Source: Opitutia bacterium UBA7374 (GTDB lineage Bacteria > Verrucomicrobiota > Verrucomicrobiia > Opitutales > Coraliomargaritaceae). Taken from it: 16,743 nucleotides of DNA. A program made the position numbers and the translations under genes. Position 1 is the first letter of the stretch. Each line of letters opens with the position of its first letter. Below, piece by piece: positions 1 through 7,374 of the stretch. The stretch spans positions 1,275-18,017 of the forward strand of contig DKOA01000044.1 of NCBI GenBank assembly GCA_002469895.1, read 5' to 3'. The notes below the pieces were generated by a model. That model saw only the letters and a program-made list of their open reading frames with translations, was not told the DNA's origin and did not search any database.

Positions 1-1894
1 TTTCAGCTTCGGAAGATGTCTGTTGGACGACACCATATTCATCGATCGTGAATAGCTTAAGCGAAGTGATTTCTACCTCAGAAGAACTAATGGCTAGATT
101 TATTTTACGATTAAAACTTACCGGAGTAATTTCAAAAATGTTTTTACCGACGAAAAGATCGACGGCATTACCCGGGATGAACGTTTGGTTTAGAGCAGTC
201 TTTTTGATTGTCGCAGTGGCGCCCGCATCCGGCAAGGAGGAGACAATTAGTTCAAAACGATGTTCTAATTGACTGTTTGAGTCACTAAAGTCTGCGTAGG
301 GTTTGAATACTTTGTTGGAGAAAGTATCGGTTCCCGTGAGGTCCGTTGTCGGTACGCCCGCTGTTGTGGTGGCTTCTGCCTTGTAGAAGGCGACAGCCTC
401 GGTCTTCGTGTCTTCAAGAATCGTTGCTGCACCTACTACGATTGGGACGTTTTCCTTGTATGGAGTGGTGCCGAAGCCAGCAGACAAATCATATGTTCTG
501 TAGATATCAACAGTACCATTTCCATCTCCGGTGTTTGTAAAAATCCGAGACCTTACCTGTCCGGAGTTTGGATCTATGTAGGGGTTGGATATTCCAACCA
601 TTTGGCCGAATTCTGCGGGATCAATCTGAGGATATTTTGCATATGGGGCATGAAAGGTTCCTCGAACGGCTAGGTTATCAATGTAACTCTCGCCGGTAGC
701 TTCGCCGGGGAAGTCCGACCATTGAATTCTGAAAGTGGCTTGTTTACCGGGGAATAGGCGTAATCCGGATTCATTTACCCAGTAATACAGATTATCCTCA
801 ACATCGATAGATTTAGCGGTGCTATCGATCTCCAGTTTAAACAGTTTTTCATAATATTTGCTATCCAGTTCTTCCGGATCCGTTGGCCAGTTAGCGTCCA
901 CATAATTAATGTTACTGCTCTCGGCCAAGGTGAGTTGTTCAACTGTATTATGTTTGAAAGAGTTGAGTACAATAGCATCCGAATTGAAGACTAAGTTTAC
1001 TTTACGGGTAAAGCTGACACTAGAGACTGTAATCGTTTGTTCTCCTGTTGTTAAAGCCACGGGATCTGCAGTAAACCAACTGCCAGAGGTAGTTGTCTTT
1101 TTAACCTGATAGGTGGCTCCACCCGCAGGAAGCGAAGCAACATCGATTGTAAATGTTTGTGTAGAATTACTACCGGCTACATCTGTAGTTGCATAAGGTA
1201 TGAATTTGTTGTCCGTAAAAGCGGGGTCTTCGCCAACAGTGGTTGTTGCTACAGTAAGTGCAGGACTATCAATATTCGCAAAATCGTAGCGAAACAAGAG
1301 TTTACCATCCTGAACTTCTGAGCCGGTGTTTACGTTAATAAGTTCTTCACTATCTCCTCCGCCTACATAGTTAATCTCTAAGACCTTTCCGGCAAATTCG
1401 TTTGCACTTAATGCGTCAAAGAGGATGTCTCTAACCCGGAAAACATAAATACTATTATTTATAATGGTAAAATCACCGAATGGATATGTGGAATTAAACT
1501 TCCACGAACTGCCGGCACTACTGACTTCGCCTGCTTTATTCGTGGATTGTGGGTAATCGACTATGTTCGCGCCAAATACACTTGGCCCGAACTCATTGTC
1601 GTTAAGGATATTGGCTTCTGCTTTATTACCCAGACCTTTATAGCCCAGCGTCGAAGCACCCGGGCCAATTTTAGCGCTTAGGTATAGATTGTCGGCGTGG
1701 GTTCCAGTTGGCGTCGCATCAAATGTGCTATTCGTATCTGGACTCACGTCACCAATACCGGAGTTGTTATCCCCAGGTATAACTGTATCGAAATCCTGCC
1801 ATCCGATGACATGAAATCCTGAGTTGTTTGCGAATATCGCGGTCGTGCAAGCAGCTAAACAAACTGCTGTAATGGCTAGGAGTTTATTTTTCAT
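1..1894 (-). CDS. Large exported beta-rich protein, C-terminal end outside the window
   Basis: An uninterrupted minus-strand frame runs from an ATG at 1892-1894 to the window edge: 631 codons and one base, with no stop. The N-terminus MKNKLLAITAVCLAAC is a clear export signal. It could be cleaved by signal peptidase I after TAIFA, or processed as a lipoprotein at the LAAC lipobox (Cys16). The mature part is rich in Asn, Thr, Ser and Asp with short alternating hydrophobic stretches, as in secreted beta-sandwich proteins. Residues 226-314 and 525-613 are two copies of one 89-residue unit. A segment near residues 430-450 (FRIQWSDFPGE, then YIDNLAVRGTF) resembles the closing strands of such proteins. 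It follows the TonB-dependent receptor gene at 132 bases and has its own copy of that gene's upstream element. No Shine-Dalgarno sequence is visible. I do not recognise a family. A surface glycan-binding or cell-envelope role is inference; a C-terminal anchor would lie outside the window. Confidence 0.85.
   Translation of the reverse strand, partial: MKNKLLAITAVCLAACTTAIFANNSGFHVIGWQDFDTVIPGDNNSGIGDVSPDTNSTFDATPTGTHADNLYLSAKIGPGASTLGYKGLGNKAEANILNDNEFGPSVFGANIVDYPQSTNKAGEVSSAGSSWKFNSTYPFGDFTIINNSIYVFRVRDILFDALSANEFAGKVLEINYVGGGDSEELINVNTGSEVQDGKLLFRYDFANIDSPALTVATTTVGEDPAFTDNKFIPYATTDVAGSNSTQTFTIDVASLPAGGATYQVKKTTTSGSWFTADPVALTTGEQTITVSSVSFTRKVNLVFNSDAIVLNSFKHNTVEQLTLAESSNINYVDANWPTDPEELDSKYYEKLFKLEIDSTAKSIDVEDNLYYWVNESGLRLFPGKQATFRIQWSDFPGEATGESYIDNLAVRGTFHAPYAKYPQIDPAEFGQMVGISNPYIDPNSGQVRSRIFTNTGDGNGTVDIYRTYDLSAGFGTTPYKENVPIVVGAATILEDTKTEAVAFYKAEATTTAGVPTTDLTGTDTFSNKVFKPYADFSDSNSQLEHRFELIVSSLPDAGATATIKKTALNQTFIPGNAVDLFVGKNIFEITPVSFNRKINLAISSSEVEITSLKLFTIDEYGVVQQTSSEAE
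56..322 (-). repeat. Second copy of the 89-residue internal protein repeat
   Basis: Residues 525-613 of the exported protein, from FSNKVFKPYA to EITSLK. It is the same length as the first copy with no gap needed, and shares SLPxxGATxxxKKT and VSFxRKxNL. About 210 residues of other sequence separate the copies, so the unit looks like a domain within a larger alternating architecture. Further copies may lie beyond the window edge. Confidence 0.75.
953..1219 (-). repeat. First copy of an 89-residue internal protein repeat
   Basis: Residues 226-314 of the exported protein, from FTDNKFIPYA to VLNSFK. They align without gaps to residues 525-613, with 30 of 89 residues identical by my hand count. 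The strongest shared parts are the SLPxxGATxxxKKT stretch and the VSFxRKxNL stretch. At the DNA level the copies have diverged, so this is an old domain duplication. Confidence 0.75.
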
Positions 1895-1947
1895 TATATG
1901 TGGCTTTCGTCGAATGACGTCAGCTGCCTTGTACATAAAGCAAAGCA

Positions 1948-1963
1948 GCCTGTAGACTAGTAA
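1948..1963 (-). promoter_or_regulatory. Motif B upstream of the exported-protein gene
   Basis: Read on the minus strand this is TTACTAGTCTACAGGC. It matches TTACTTATCTACAGGC at 4892-4907, upstream of the receptor gene, in 14 of 16 positions. It ends 53 bases before the start codon and lies 38 bases downstream of motif A (2002-2016). The fixed order and similar spacing at two genes make it a probable part of a promoter or leader. I cannot assign it to a -10 or -35 box. Confidence 0.5.
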
Positions 1964-2001
1964 CAGATTGAAGGTTTGGGGTTAGGGTGTGTTGTGTAAT
2001 C

Positions 2002-2016
2002 TGCAAATTTATGCAA
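2002..2016 (-). promoter_or_regulatory. Motif A: 15-base possible operator upstream of the exported-protein gene
   Basis: Minus-strand TTGCATAAATTTGCA, identical to 4950-4964. The inner 14 bases are a partial dyad: 10 of 14 positions are symmetric, with TGCA at both ends. It lies about 108 bases upstream of the start codon of the exported-protein gene, just beyond the end of the receptor gene. A transcription-factor site is the simplest reading; the regulator is not in the window. Confidence 0.5.
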
Positions 2017-2026
2017 ATAGAGCAAA

Positions 2027-4846
2027 CTAAAAATTTATTTTTGCAGTAAGGCTTGTCGTTCTAGATTCTCGATAGAGGCCGTAGTTTTCTCTGCCTGTAA
2101 AACCTCTATCATCGAATAAATTGTTAACCCTAATTGCTAGGCTTAACTTCGGCGAGTTTCTTAATTTGCCGAGTTTTACTGAATAATTAGCAAAGACCGA
2201 TGTGGTATGCTCATCACCGAATTCCAGATATACTTTATCTGTTCTATCAATTGTACCGTCTCCATTATCGTCATACTGGAGATCAAATCTGGTCTGTTTG
2301 GATTTTGACCGGTACCTCTGGGCAACGCCGACAGTCAGTCCTTTATAGATACCTCCATAAAACTTATATCTGGCGACGAGTGTAGCCTTGTGGTCAGGAC
2401 GCCCAAATAGCTCATATTCATCTGGATTATCGACCAATGGGTGTAATTCATCGATTTCGTTTGCCAGAGTATAGTTGTAGGAGCCAAGTATACTCAAACC
2501 GCGGATAGGATTGTAAACAAAGTCTACTTCGAGGCCTTCAGACCGTGTTTTATCGCCAATGCTGCGGCGGCCCGGCAGTGTAGACATGGCCAATTGATTA
2601 CTGGAGTTGTAGAGTTCCGGGTGAGTTTGTCCGTAAATTGCGTAGGGGTAGATCTGGCGCAGTAGAGAATCAGAATACCCAAACTCATTATCATTTTCTT
2701 TGACTATTTGGTATGCCGCAAATTGCCCATCAAGTTTGCCCTCCATTAGATCAAATCGGATTCCCGCTTCTACGCCCTCGCCGATTTCCGCTGGAGCAAT
2801 ATCGCCTAGTGGGGTTCTTTCTGTTCCAGTTGGCGGTTGAATCGATTTAGCATAATTTGCGAAAACGCCAATCCCGTCGCTGAGCCAATATAATGCCCCT
2901 ATGGAAGGATTAAATTCTACGTAAGTGATATCCGACTTAACATTGTTGCCGTCGTCATATCCGGGATCATAGCCATGGAGAAAAACTTTTCTAAAGCTAG
3001 AGTTAATGTCGATGATATCACACCGCACACCAATTAGGTTATTTAATTTTCCATTCAAAAACCTGCCTTGTTTGGTTACCCAAAAACTATTGCTGAAGAT
3101 TTCAGAGTCCGTTTCTCGGGCAAGGGCCCACTCGGCCTGTCCGTAGGGGGCCAAATGTGTGAAGTTCCCTGCATCCATACTGTTGAGTGCAGGGGTACCA
3201 TTTAGAGTTGTAAGGGGCTCACTCAGATCCGACTCAATAATTTCATTAAACTGTAAGATGGATCTGTCTGCGGTGAAAGGCTCTTCCAGAGAGATATATT
3301 CAAATGCCCGAAATTGTCCGGTAACGGTATTTCCTGCTACTCGTCCTCTAGGGATGTAAGCGCCGTCAGGTAGCTGAGTACTGCCGACTTGTGCACCAAC
3401 TGCACCAACCGGTACTTGATCATAAAACTTTTCTTTTTTATGCTGAAAGTTGGTGTCCCAACCAAGTATAAACAAGTTGTTAAAGTCACTGGTTTTCTGC
3501 CTGAAGGCTAGAGCTAATCGCGAACCAAACCTCTCTGTGTCCATATCGCTTTTCGTCCAGTAGGTCTTAATGTATTTTTCGCTATCAATTGTTTCAGCAT
3601 TTGGTCTCGGATAGCTTCCAAATATTCTGGAGTCATAACCATCACGCACGCGAACAGACCCTTCGGCGTCGCGGGAGAGTGCTTTGGAGTTAACGAATTG
3701 ATTATTTAGGGCTAGGCTGAGTGAGAATTTTTCAGAAAAGCTATGATCTAAATCAACCGTATTAAAGTATCCCTTCCTCCTGCTGTACTTATCGAATCCT
3801 GAAACGACACCATAATTATAACGGTTTACCGCCGAATAATGGTCATAAAGGTCGGAGCGGCTGGTGATCGGATTTGCATTACTTGCAGTATTCTTGATGA
3901 TCCAGTCGAGGGCTTGGTCCGGTAGGTACTTTACCCAGTCCGGGCTGAAGGGCACTTCGTAATCTGTCTCACTATCTGTGAACACCGCTTTGCTCAGTAT
4001 ACCCTGATATCCGTTATTGTCATTATTATCATCATCGATCTCCGTTTTGTCTTTCATCGCCCGGTGCGGCATATTGGCATCTGCATCCATTGTTTCCAGG
4101 TGCACGCGTACCTGTGTCTTCGGAGTAAGATTGACAGTTGCTGCAAGTGTTAAGCCATCCATTTGATCTTCTTTGAATGGATTGTCATACCCTTGCTCCC
4201 GGGTGACTCCCATCAATCGGATGGCCACATTATCATGAACGATTTGATTGAAATTAATTGTTTGTTGCACTTGGTCCTTCGAACCGATTGATGCACCGAC
4301 GGATTTACTGTTTTCGCGAAAGTTCGCGCGCAAAGGTACCGAGTTAACCGATCCGCCGGGAGAAGCTTCTCCAAATATAAGACTGTTTGTGCCCTTAATA
4401 ATATCAATTCTTGATATATTATATCCATGACTCGGAAGATTTCTCTTAAAGAAATTATATCTGGAGAATGGACTCCCGAAGCCTCGTATCCGTAAGCCAT
4501 CAAAAGAATATCCGTTCGGTTCATTATCAATAGAGGCACTGACGAAGGCGAGATCCTCGGGGGAATTGATGTCTAAATCATTCATCAATTCCTCATTGAT
4601 AATCGACATCGATATAGGTGTATCTTTTACCAGAGAACTGATTCTCGACATGGAAGTACTGTAGGCAGAATAATAGCCCTCGTCTTCCTCCCCGGTGACG
4701 ACGAATTCATTGAGTTCGTAGACTTCTTCGTCTTCTGCATCATCGGACTCAGATGTATCCGGCGAATCGGGATTTACATTGATGTTTTGTCCTACGACGT
4801 AAACGTAGGACAATAGGAAGAGTAGGAGGTAGGGCAAACCTTTCAT
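2027..4846 (-). CDS. TonB-dependent outer-membrane receptor
   Basis: At 939 residues it has the usual length of a TonB-dependent receptor. It has a signal peptide (about residues 1-19), then an acidic linker and YELNEFVVTGEEDEGYYSA (about 43-61). That segment stands where the TonB-box or N-terminal extension sits in verrucomicrobial receptors. The plug domain spans about 65-175 and includes the LRIRGFGSP stretch and IDIIKGTNSLIFGEASPGGSVN. A beta-barrel of alternating aromatic strands follows and ends in the outer-membrane signature SLTAKINF with a terminal Phe. By family it would import a large substrate across the outer membrane using TonB-ExbBD energy. The adjacent sulfatases suggest a glycan fragment, but the plug resembles the siderophore-receptor type, so substrate is open. 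No SusD-like partner is adjacent. It is divergent from the gene at 4983 and has upstream motifs A and B. The ATG is directly preceded by ATCTCC, with no clear Shine-Dalgarno sequence. Confidence 0.92.
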   Translation of the reverse strand: MKGLPYLLLFLLSYVYVVGQNINVNPDSPDTSESDDAEDEEVYELNEFVVTGEEDEGYYSAYSTSMSRISSLVKDTPISMSIINEELMNDLDINSPEDLAFVSASIDNEPNGYSFDGLRIRGFGSPFSRYNFFKRNLPSHGYNISRIDIIKGTNSLIFGEASPGGSVNSVPLRANFRENSKSVGASIGSKDQVQQTINFNQIVHDNVAIRLMGVTREQGYDNPFKEDQMDGLTLAATVNLTPKTQVRVHLETMDADANMPHRAMKDKTEIDDDNNDNNGYQGILSKAVFTDSETDYEVPFSPDWVKYLPDQALDWIIKNTASNANPITSRSDLYDHYSAVNRYNYGVVSGFDKYSRRKGYFNTVDLDHSFSEKFSLSLALNNQFVNSKALSRDAEGSVRVRDGYDSRIFGSYPRPNAETIDSEKYIKTYWTKSDMDTERFGSRLALAFRQKTSDFNNLFILGWDTNFQHKKEKFYDQVPVGAVGAQVGSTQLPDGAYIPRGRVAGNTVTGQFRAFEYISLEEPFTADRSILQFNEIIESDLSEPLTTLNGTPALNSMDAGNFTHLAPYGQAEWALARETDSEIFSNSFWVTKQGRFLNGKLNNLIGVRCDIIDINSSFRKVFLHGYDPGYDDGNNVKSDITYVEFNPSIGALYWLSDGIGVFANYAKSIQPPTGTERTPLGDIAPAEIGEGVEAGIRFDLMEGKLDGQFAAYQIVKENDNEFGYSDSLLRQIYPYAIYGQTHPELYNSSNQLAMSTLPGRRSIGDKTRSEGLEVDFVYNPIRGLSILGSYNYTLANEIDELHPLVDNPDEYELFGRPDHKATLVARYKFYGGIYKGLTVGVAQRYRSKSKQTRFDLQYDDNGDGTIDRTDKVYLEFGDEHTTSVFANYSVKLGKLRNSPKLSLAIRVNNLFDDRGFTGRENYGLYRESRTTSLTAKINF

Positions 4847-4891
4847 GGAGATTAAAATTACTATATAACTTTATTTTAATCATCTGGCGAG

Positions 4892-4907
4892 GCCTGTAGA
4901 TAAGTAA
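4892..4907 (-). promoter_or_regulatory. Motif B upstream of the receptor gene
   Basis: Minus-strand TTACTTATCTACAGGC, matching 1948-1963 in 14 of 16 positions. It ends 45 bases before the receptor start codon and is 42 bases downstream of motif A. The distances differ from the other copy by only 4 and 8 bases. Confidence 0.5.
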
Positions 4908-4949
4908 AACTGGAAAGTTAGCAGAAGGAAGTTGTTAGTTGTATTTACT

Positions 4950-4964
4950 TGCAAATTTATGCAA
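4950..4964 (-). promoter_or_regulatory. Motif A: 15-base possible operator in the divergent receptor promoter region
   Basis: Identical over 15 bases to 2002-2016 (minus strand TTGCATAAATTTGCA). It lies between the divergent receptor gene and the plus-strand gene starting near 4983, so a protein bound here could affect both directions. A separate perfect inverted repeat, AACATAA / TTATGTT with a 2-base spacer, overlaps its edge at 4963-4978. Confidence 0.5.
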
Positions 4965-4978
4965 CATAAAATTATGTT
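4963..4978. repeat. Perfect 7-base inverted repeat in the divergent control region
   Basis: AACATAA (4963-4969), two bases AA, then TTATGTT (4972-4978). It lies directly next to motif A and just before the likely start codon at 4983. It could be an operator half-site pair or a small hairpin in the leader. It is AT-rich, so a chance origin is possible. Confidence 0.35.
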
Positions 4979-4982
4979 AATT

Positions 4983-5867
4983 ATGCAAAATCTCAAATTT
5001 TGGTGTTTTTTATACGTAGTAACGGCTGCCGGCACAAATTTATGCTTTAGTGACGGCATATACGAGGGTTTCGATTTTTCGATTACTTCGGGAGACTTAA
5101 TTGGTTCCTCGGATGCGACACGTGCCGGTCAGACGAGTGCTGGTTGGCATAGTACTTGGTATGCAGCTAGTGGGAAATCCCTAGCGAGTCAGGATGATAT
5201 CGCGATTGACGGGTTACTCTCTGCAGGTGGATCGGCTGATATACGCGGTGAGAGAAAAAGTAATTCACTGGGTAAAGGTATTCTCTTGCGCCAGATTGAC
5301 CAGGGATATGTGGGCGATCTATACGGCAGCTTCCGATTTCGCTCGGGTAAATTATTGCGGGATTCAGTCGTGGGCTTACTTCTTTCACTGCCGAGCAGCG
5401 AGTTGCCGACGCCGAGGACGGCCACTTTCGCTTTTTGCCCGAAACGTTGGGGTGGTGAGTTCGGTATGCTTGGTGCCGGTGAGGGCAAAGTCGTCAAGGT
5501 TGAATCCGGAGTGGCATGTAAGCAGGATGAGACCTACCTTGTAGTGTGGAAGTTGGATAATTTACCTGAACCCGGCAAGCGACGGAAAATTGGCTTACAT
5601 ATGTGGGTTCTGAATGCAGCACAGGCGGCACACTTTTCAACAGAAGGCTTTGACGAGGCGGTATTAACTGCAGCTGAGCTTGGCGCCGAGCCGGGTCAGG
5701 TGTGTCAGTCGGCTCACCGGATTATTCGCGATTCAAAACGAGGCGTCTTTCGAGGTATGTTAGTTTCCTGTTTTTCCACAGGCCTGCCCCGTGTATCCTT
5801 TGATGAAATTAAGATTTCTCCGGATGGTTTCTCTGCGGTCGTTGGCGCCTCTGCTGCGGCTCACTAA
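4983..5867 (+). CDS. Exported protein, probable concanavalin-like beta sandwich, function unknown
   Basis: 294 residues from the ATG at 4983. I chose this start because MQNLKFWCFLYVVTAAG followed by TNLCFS forms a normal signal peptide. The frame extends upstream to a TTG at 4932 and ATGs at 4959 and 4974, but that stretch overlaps motif A and the inverted repeat. The mature start IYEGFDFSITSGDLIGSS and the later AGWHSTWY resemble the opening strands of jelly-roll proteins common in Verrucomicrobiota and Planctomycetota. The C-terminal stretch VSFDEIKIS resembles the closing strand. Four cysteines are scattered in the mature part. I cannot name a family and see no catalytic motif. The two sulfatase genes follow in the same direction, the first after 70 bases, so an accessory or glycan-binding role is plausible but inferred. 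Confidence 0.75.
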   Translation: MQNLKFWCFLYVVTAAGTNLCFSDGIYEGFDFSITSGDLIGSSDATRAGQTSAGWHSTWYAASGKSLASQDDIAIDGLLSAGGSADIRGERKSNSLGKGILLRQIDQGYVGDLYGSFRFRSGKLLRDSVVGLLLSLPSSELPTPRTATFAFCPKRWGGEFGMLGAGEGKVVKVESGVACKQDETYLVVWKLDNLPEPGKRRKIGLHMWVLNAAQAAHFSTEGFDEAVLTAAELGAEPGQVCQSAHRIIRDSKRGVFRGMLVSCFSTGLPRVSFDEIKISPDGFSAVVGASAAAH

Positions 5868-5876
5868 AGAGGGCGC
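5845..5876 (+). repeat. Imperfect hairpin across the stop codon before the first sulfatase gene
   Basis: GCGCCTCT (5845-5852) can pair with AGAGGGCGC (5868-5876), leaving one bulged G and a 15-base loop that contains the stop codon region. No run of T follows, so it is not a typical intrinsic terminator. In an operon it could serve as a processing or stability element. Confidence 0.3.
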
Positions 5877-5937
5877 AGACTCGCTAAATTTTGGGGATAA
5901 CGGATATTCTTTTTGATCGTAGAATTAGAAACACAGG

Positions 5938-7368
5938 ATGATAAAAAACGGGTACAAATTATGGCTTATTTTATTTCTTTTATGGGTTTCCTGTGGAGCA
6001 GTTGAAAAGCCAAATTTCATTATTATCCTGACCGATGATCATGGTTGGTCGAGTTTGTCGTCGTCGATGGATTTGCATCGGCCTGAGGCAAAAAGTGATT
6101 ACCACCAAACGCCAAATATAGACGCCCTCCTGGATAAAGGGATGCGCTTTTCCAATGGATACGCAGCTTCACCTGTGTGTTCGCCGACTCGCTACAGTAT
6201 ACAATTCGGGAAGTCTCCTGCCCGATTGCATCGCACCCGGGTATTGGGTGGGAATAAGGCAGATCACAACCAGATAGGTATTCCTAACTTGCTCAAATCG
6301 GTTCATCCGGAGTACCGCTGTGCTCATTTTGGCAAATGGCACATAGATGAGGATCCCGGTCGCTACGGCTATGATGAACACGATGGAAGAACGGCAAATA
6401 AAGAGGGCGGTTTTTCGCATTCAGATCATCAGAGGCAGTGGGGTGGTTATGCAGAGGCAGATCCAAAGCGGGTTCACTCAATCACTGAACGGACAGTTGA
6501 TTTTATGCGTCGGTCGGTACAAGAAGGTAACCCCTTCTTTGTGCAACTTTCGCATTATGCAGTACATTCAGACATTGTTTACAGTGCCGATTCTCTAGAG
6601 ACCGTTGGTTCTTGGCCTAAAGGAAAACTGCACAAGAGCGCTACTTATGCGGCGATGATGCTGGATTTGGATCAGTCAATCGGCACGTTGCTGGCCGCTT
6701 ATGAATCATTGGGATTGGCGGAAAATACATACCTGATTTTTTTGGCGGATAACGGCGGGATGCCGGTACTGCCCATGCAGGTGAATGAGGGCAGGCCTTA
6801 TAAGGCCGGTCTGAATTTGCCTCTGCTGCGGGGCAAGTGGGACTTGACAGAAGGTGGTATTCGCGTGCCGTTTGCCATCGTTGGGCCGGGTATCGCTCCA
6901 AGTTCGCAATCGGACACTCCGGTTATCAGCTATGACCTATTCCCTACGCTGGCCGATCTTGTTGGCGCCGTTGATGCACTACCGGAAAACCTCGATGGCG
7001 GAAGTCTACGTCCACTATTTGATGATTCGGCAGGTGAAGTAAAGCGGCCCTTTGAGGGTCTGGTCTTTCATTTCCCGCACTACAATATCGTCGGGCTTTT
7101 CGAGCCGCACTCGGCTATTCGGGTAGGCGATTACAAGCTACTTAAGTTCTACTCTTCTAAACGTTCGCTACTGTTTAATGTGGCCGAGGACATTGGCGAA
7201 AGTACAGACCTATCTTCGAAGCACCCGGAGCGTAAGGCAGAGATGGAAGTGTTGCTCGCGGACTATCTGGAGAGGGTCAAAGCGGAACGGCCGGAAGACA
7301 GCTCCAACTGGGCTAAGGGCCAATACGGGGCGGTACGAACAAAATTCCTCCGGCGCTATTCAGAATAG
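5938..7368 (+). CDS. Exported S1-type (formylglycine) sulfatase
   Basis: 476 residues, hydrolysing a sulfate ester, probably on a polysaccharide outside the inner membrane. It has a signal peptide in the first 20 or so residues. Metal ligands are Asp33-Asp34 (ILTDDHGW). The formylglycine motif is Cys81-Ser-Pro-Thr-Arg85. GKWH holds Lys133 and His135, the active-site His is His210 (SHYAVHSD), and the second metal pair is Asp271-Asn272 (LADNGG). GKWDLTEGGIRVP around Lys300 completes the active site. Length and order match the arylsulfatase-A-like fold, and the set is complete. The Cys form needs a formylglycine-generating enzyme or anaerobic sulfatase maturase, neither in the window. AGG sits just before the ATG. 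The gene at 7375 follows after 6 bases, so they are co-transcribed. Substrate position cannot be read from sequence. WVSC at residues 16-19 is a poor lipobox, so signal peptidase I cleavage is more likely. Confidence 0.92.
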   Translation: MIKNGYKLWLILFLLWVSCGAVEKPNFIIILTDDHGWSSLSSSMDLHRPEAKSDYHQTPNIDALLDKGMRFSNGYAASPVCSPTRYSIQFGKSPARLHRTRVLGGNKADHNQIGIPNLLKSVHPEYRCAHFGKWHIDEDPGRYGYDEHDGRTANKEGGFSHSDHQRQWGGYAEADPKRVHSITERTVDFMRRSVQEGNPFFVQLSHYAVHSDIVYSADSLETVGSWPKGKLHKSATYAAMMLDLDQSIGTLLAAYESLGLAENTYLIFLADNGGMPVLPMQVNEGRPYKAGLNLPLLRGKWDLTEGGIRVPFAIVGPGIAPSSQSDTPVISYDLFPTLADLVGAVDALPENLDGGSLRPLFDDSAGEVKRPFEGLVFHFPHYNIVGLFEPHSAIRVGDYKLLKFYSSKRSLLFNVAEDIGESTDLSSKHPERKAEMEVLLADYLERVKAERPEDSSNWAKGQYGAVRTKFLRRYSE

Positions 7369-7374
7369 GATAAG

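Noticed and set aside
4213..4539. 108-residue minus-strand frame inside the receptor gene
   Set aside because: It overlaps the receptor plug domain in another frame and reads as unstructured, Arg- and Ile-rich sequence. The receptor frame has clear family motifs.
5938..6000. Lipoprotein signal in the first sulfatase (WVSC)
   Set aside because: Trp at the -3 position does not fit a lipobox, and a signal peptidase I site just after it is at least as good.
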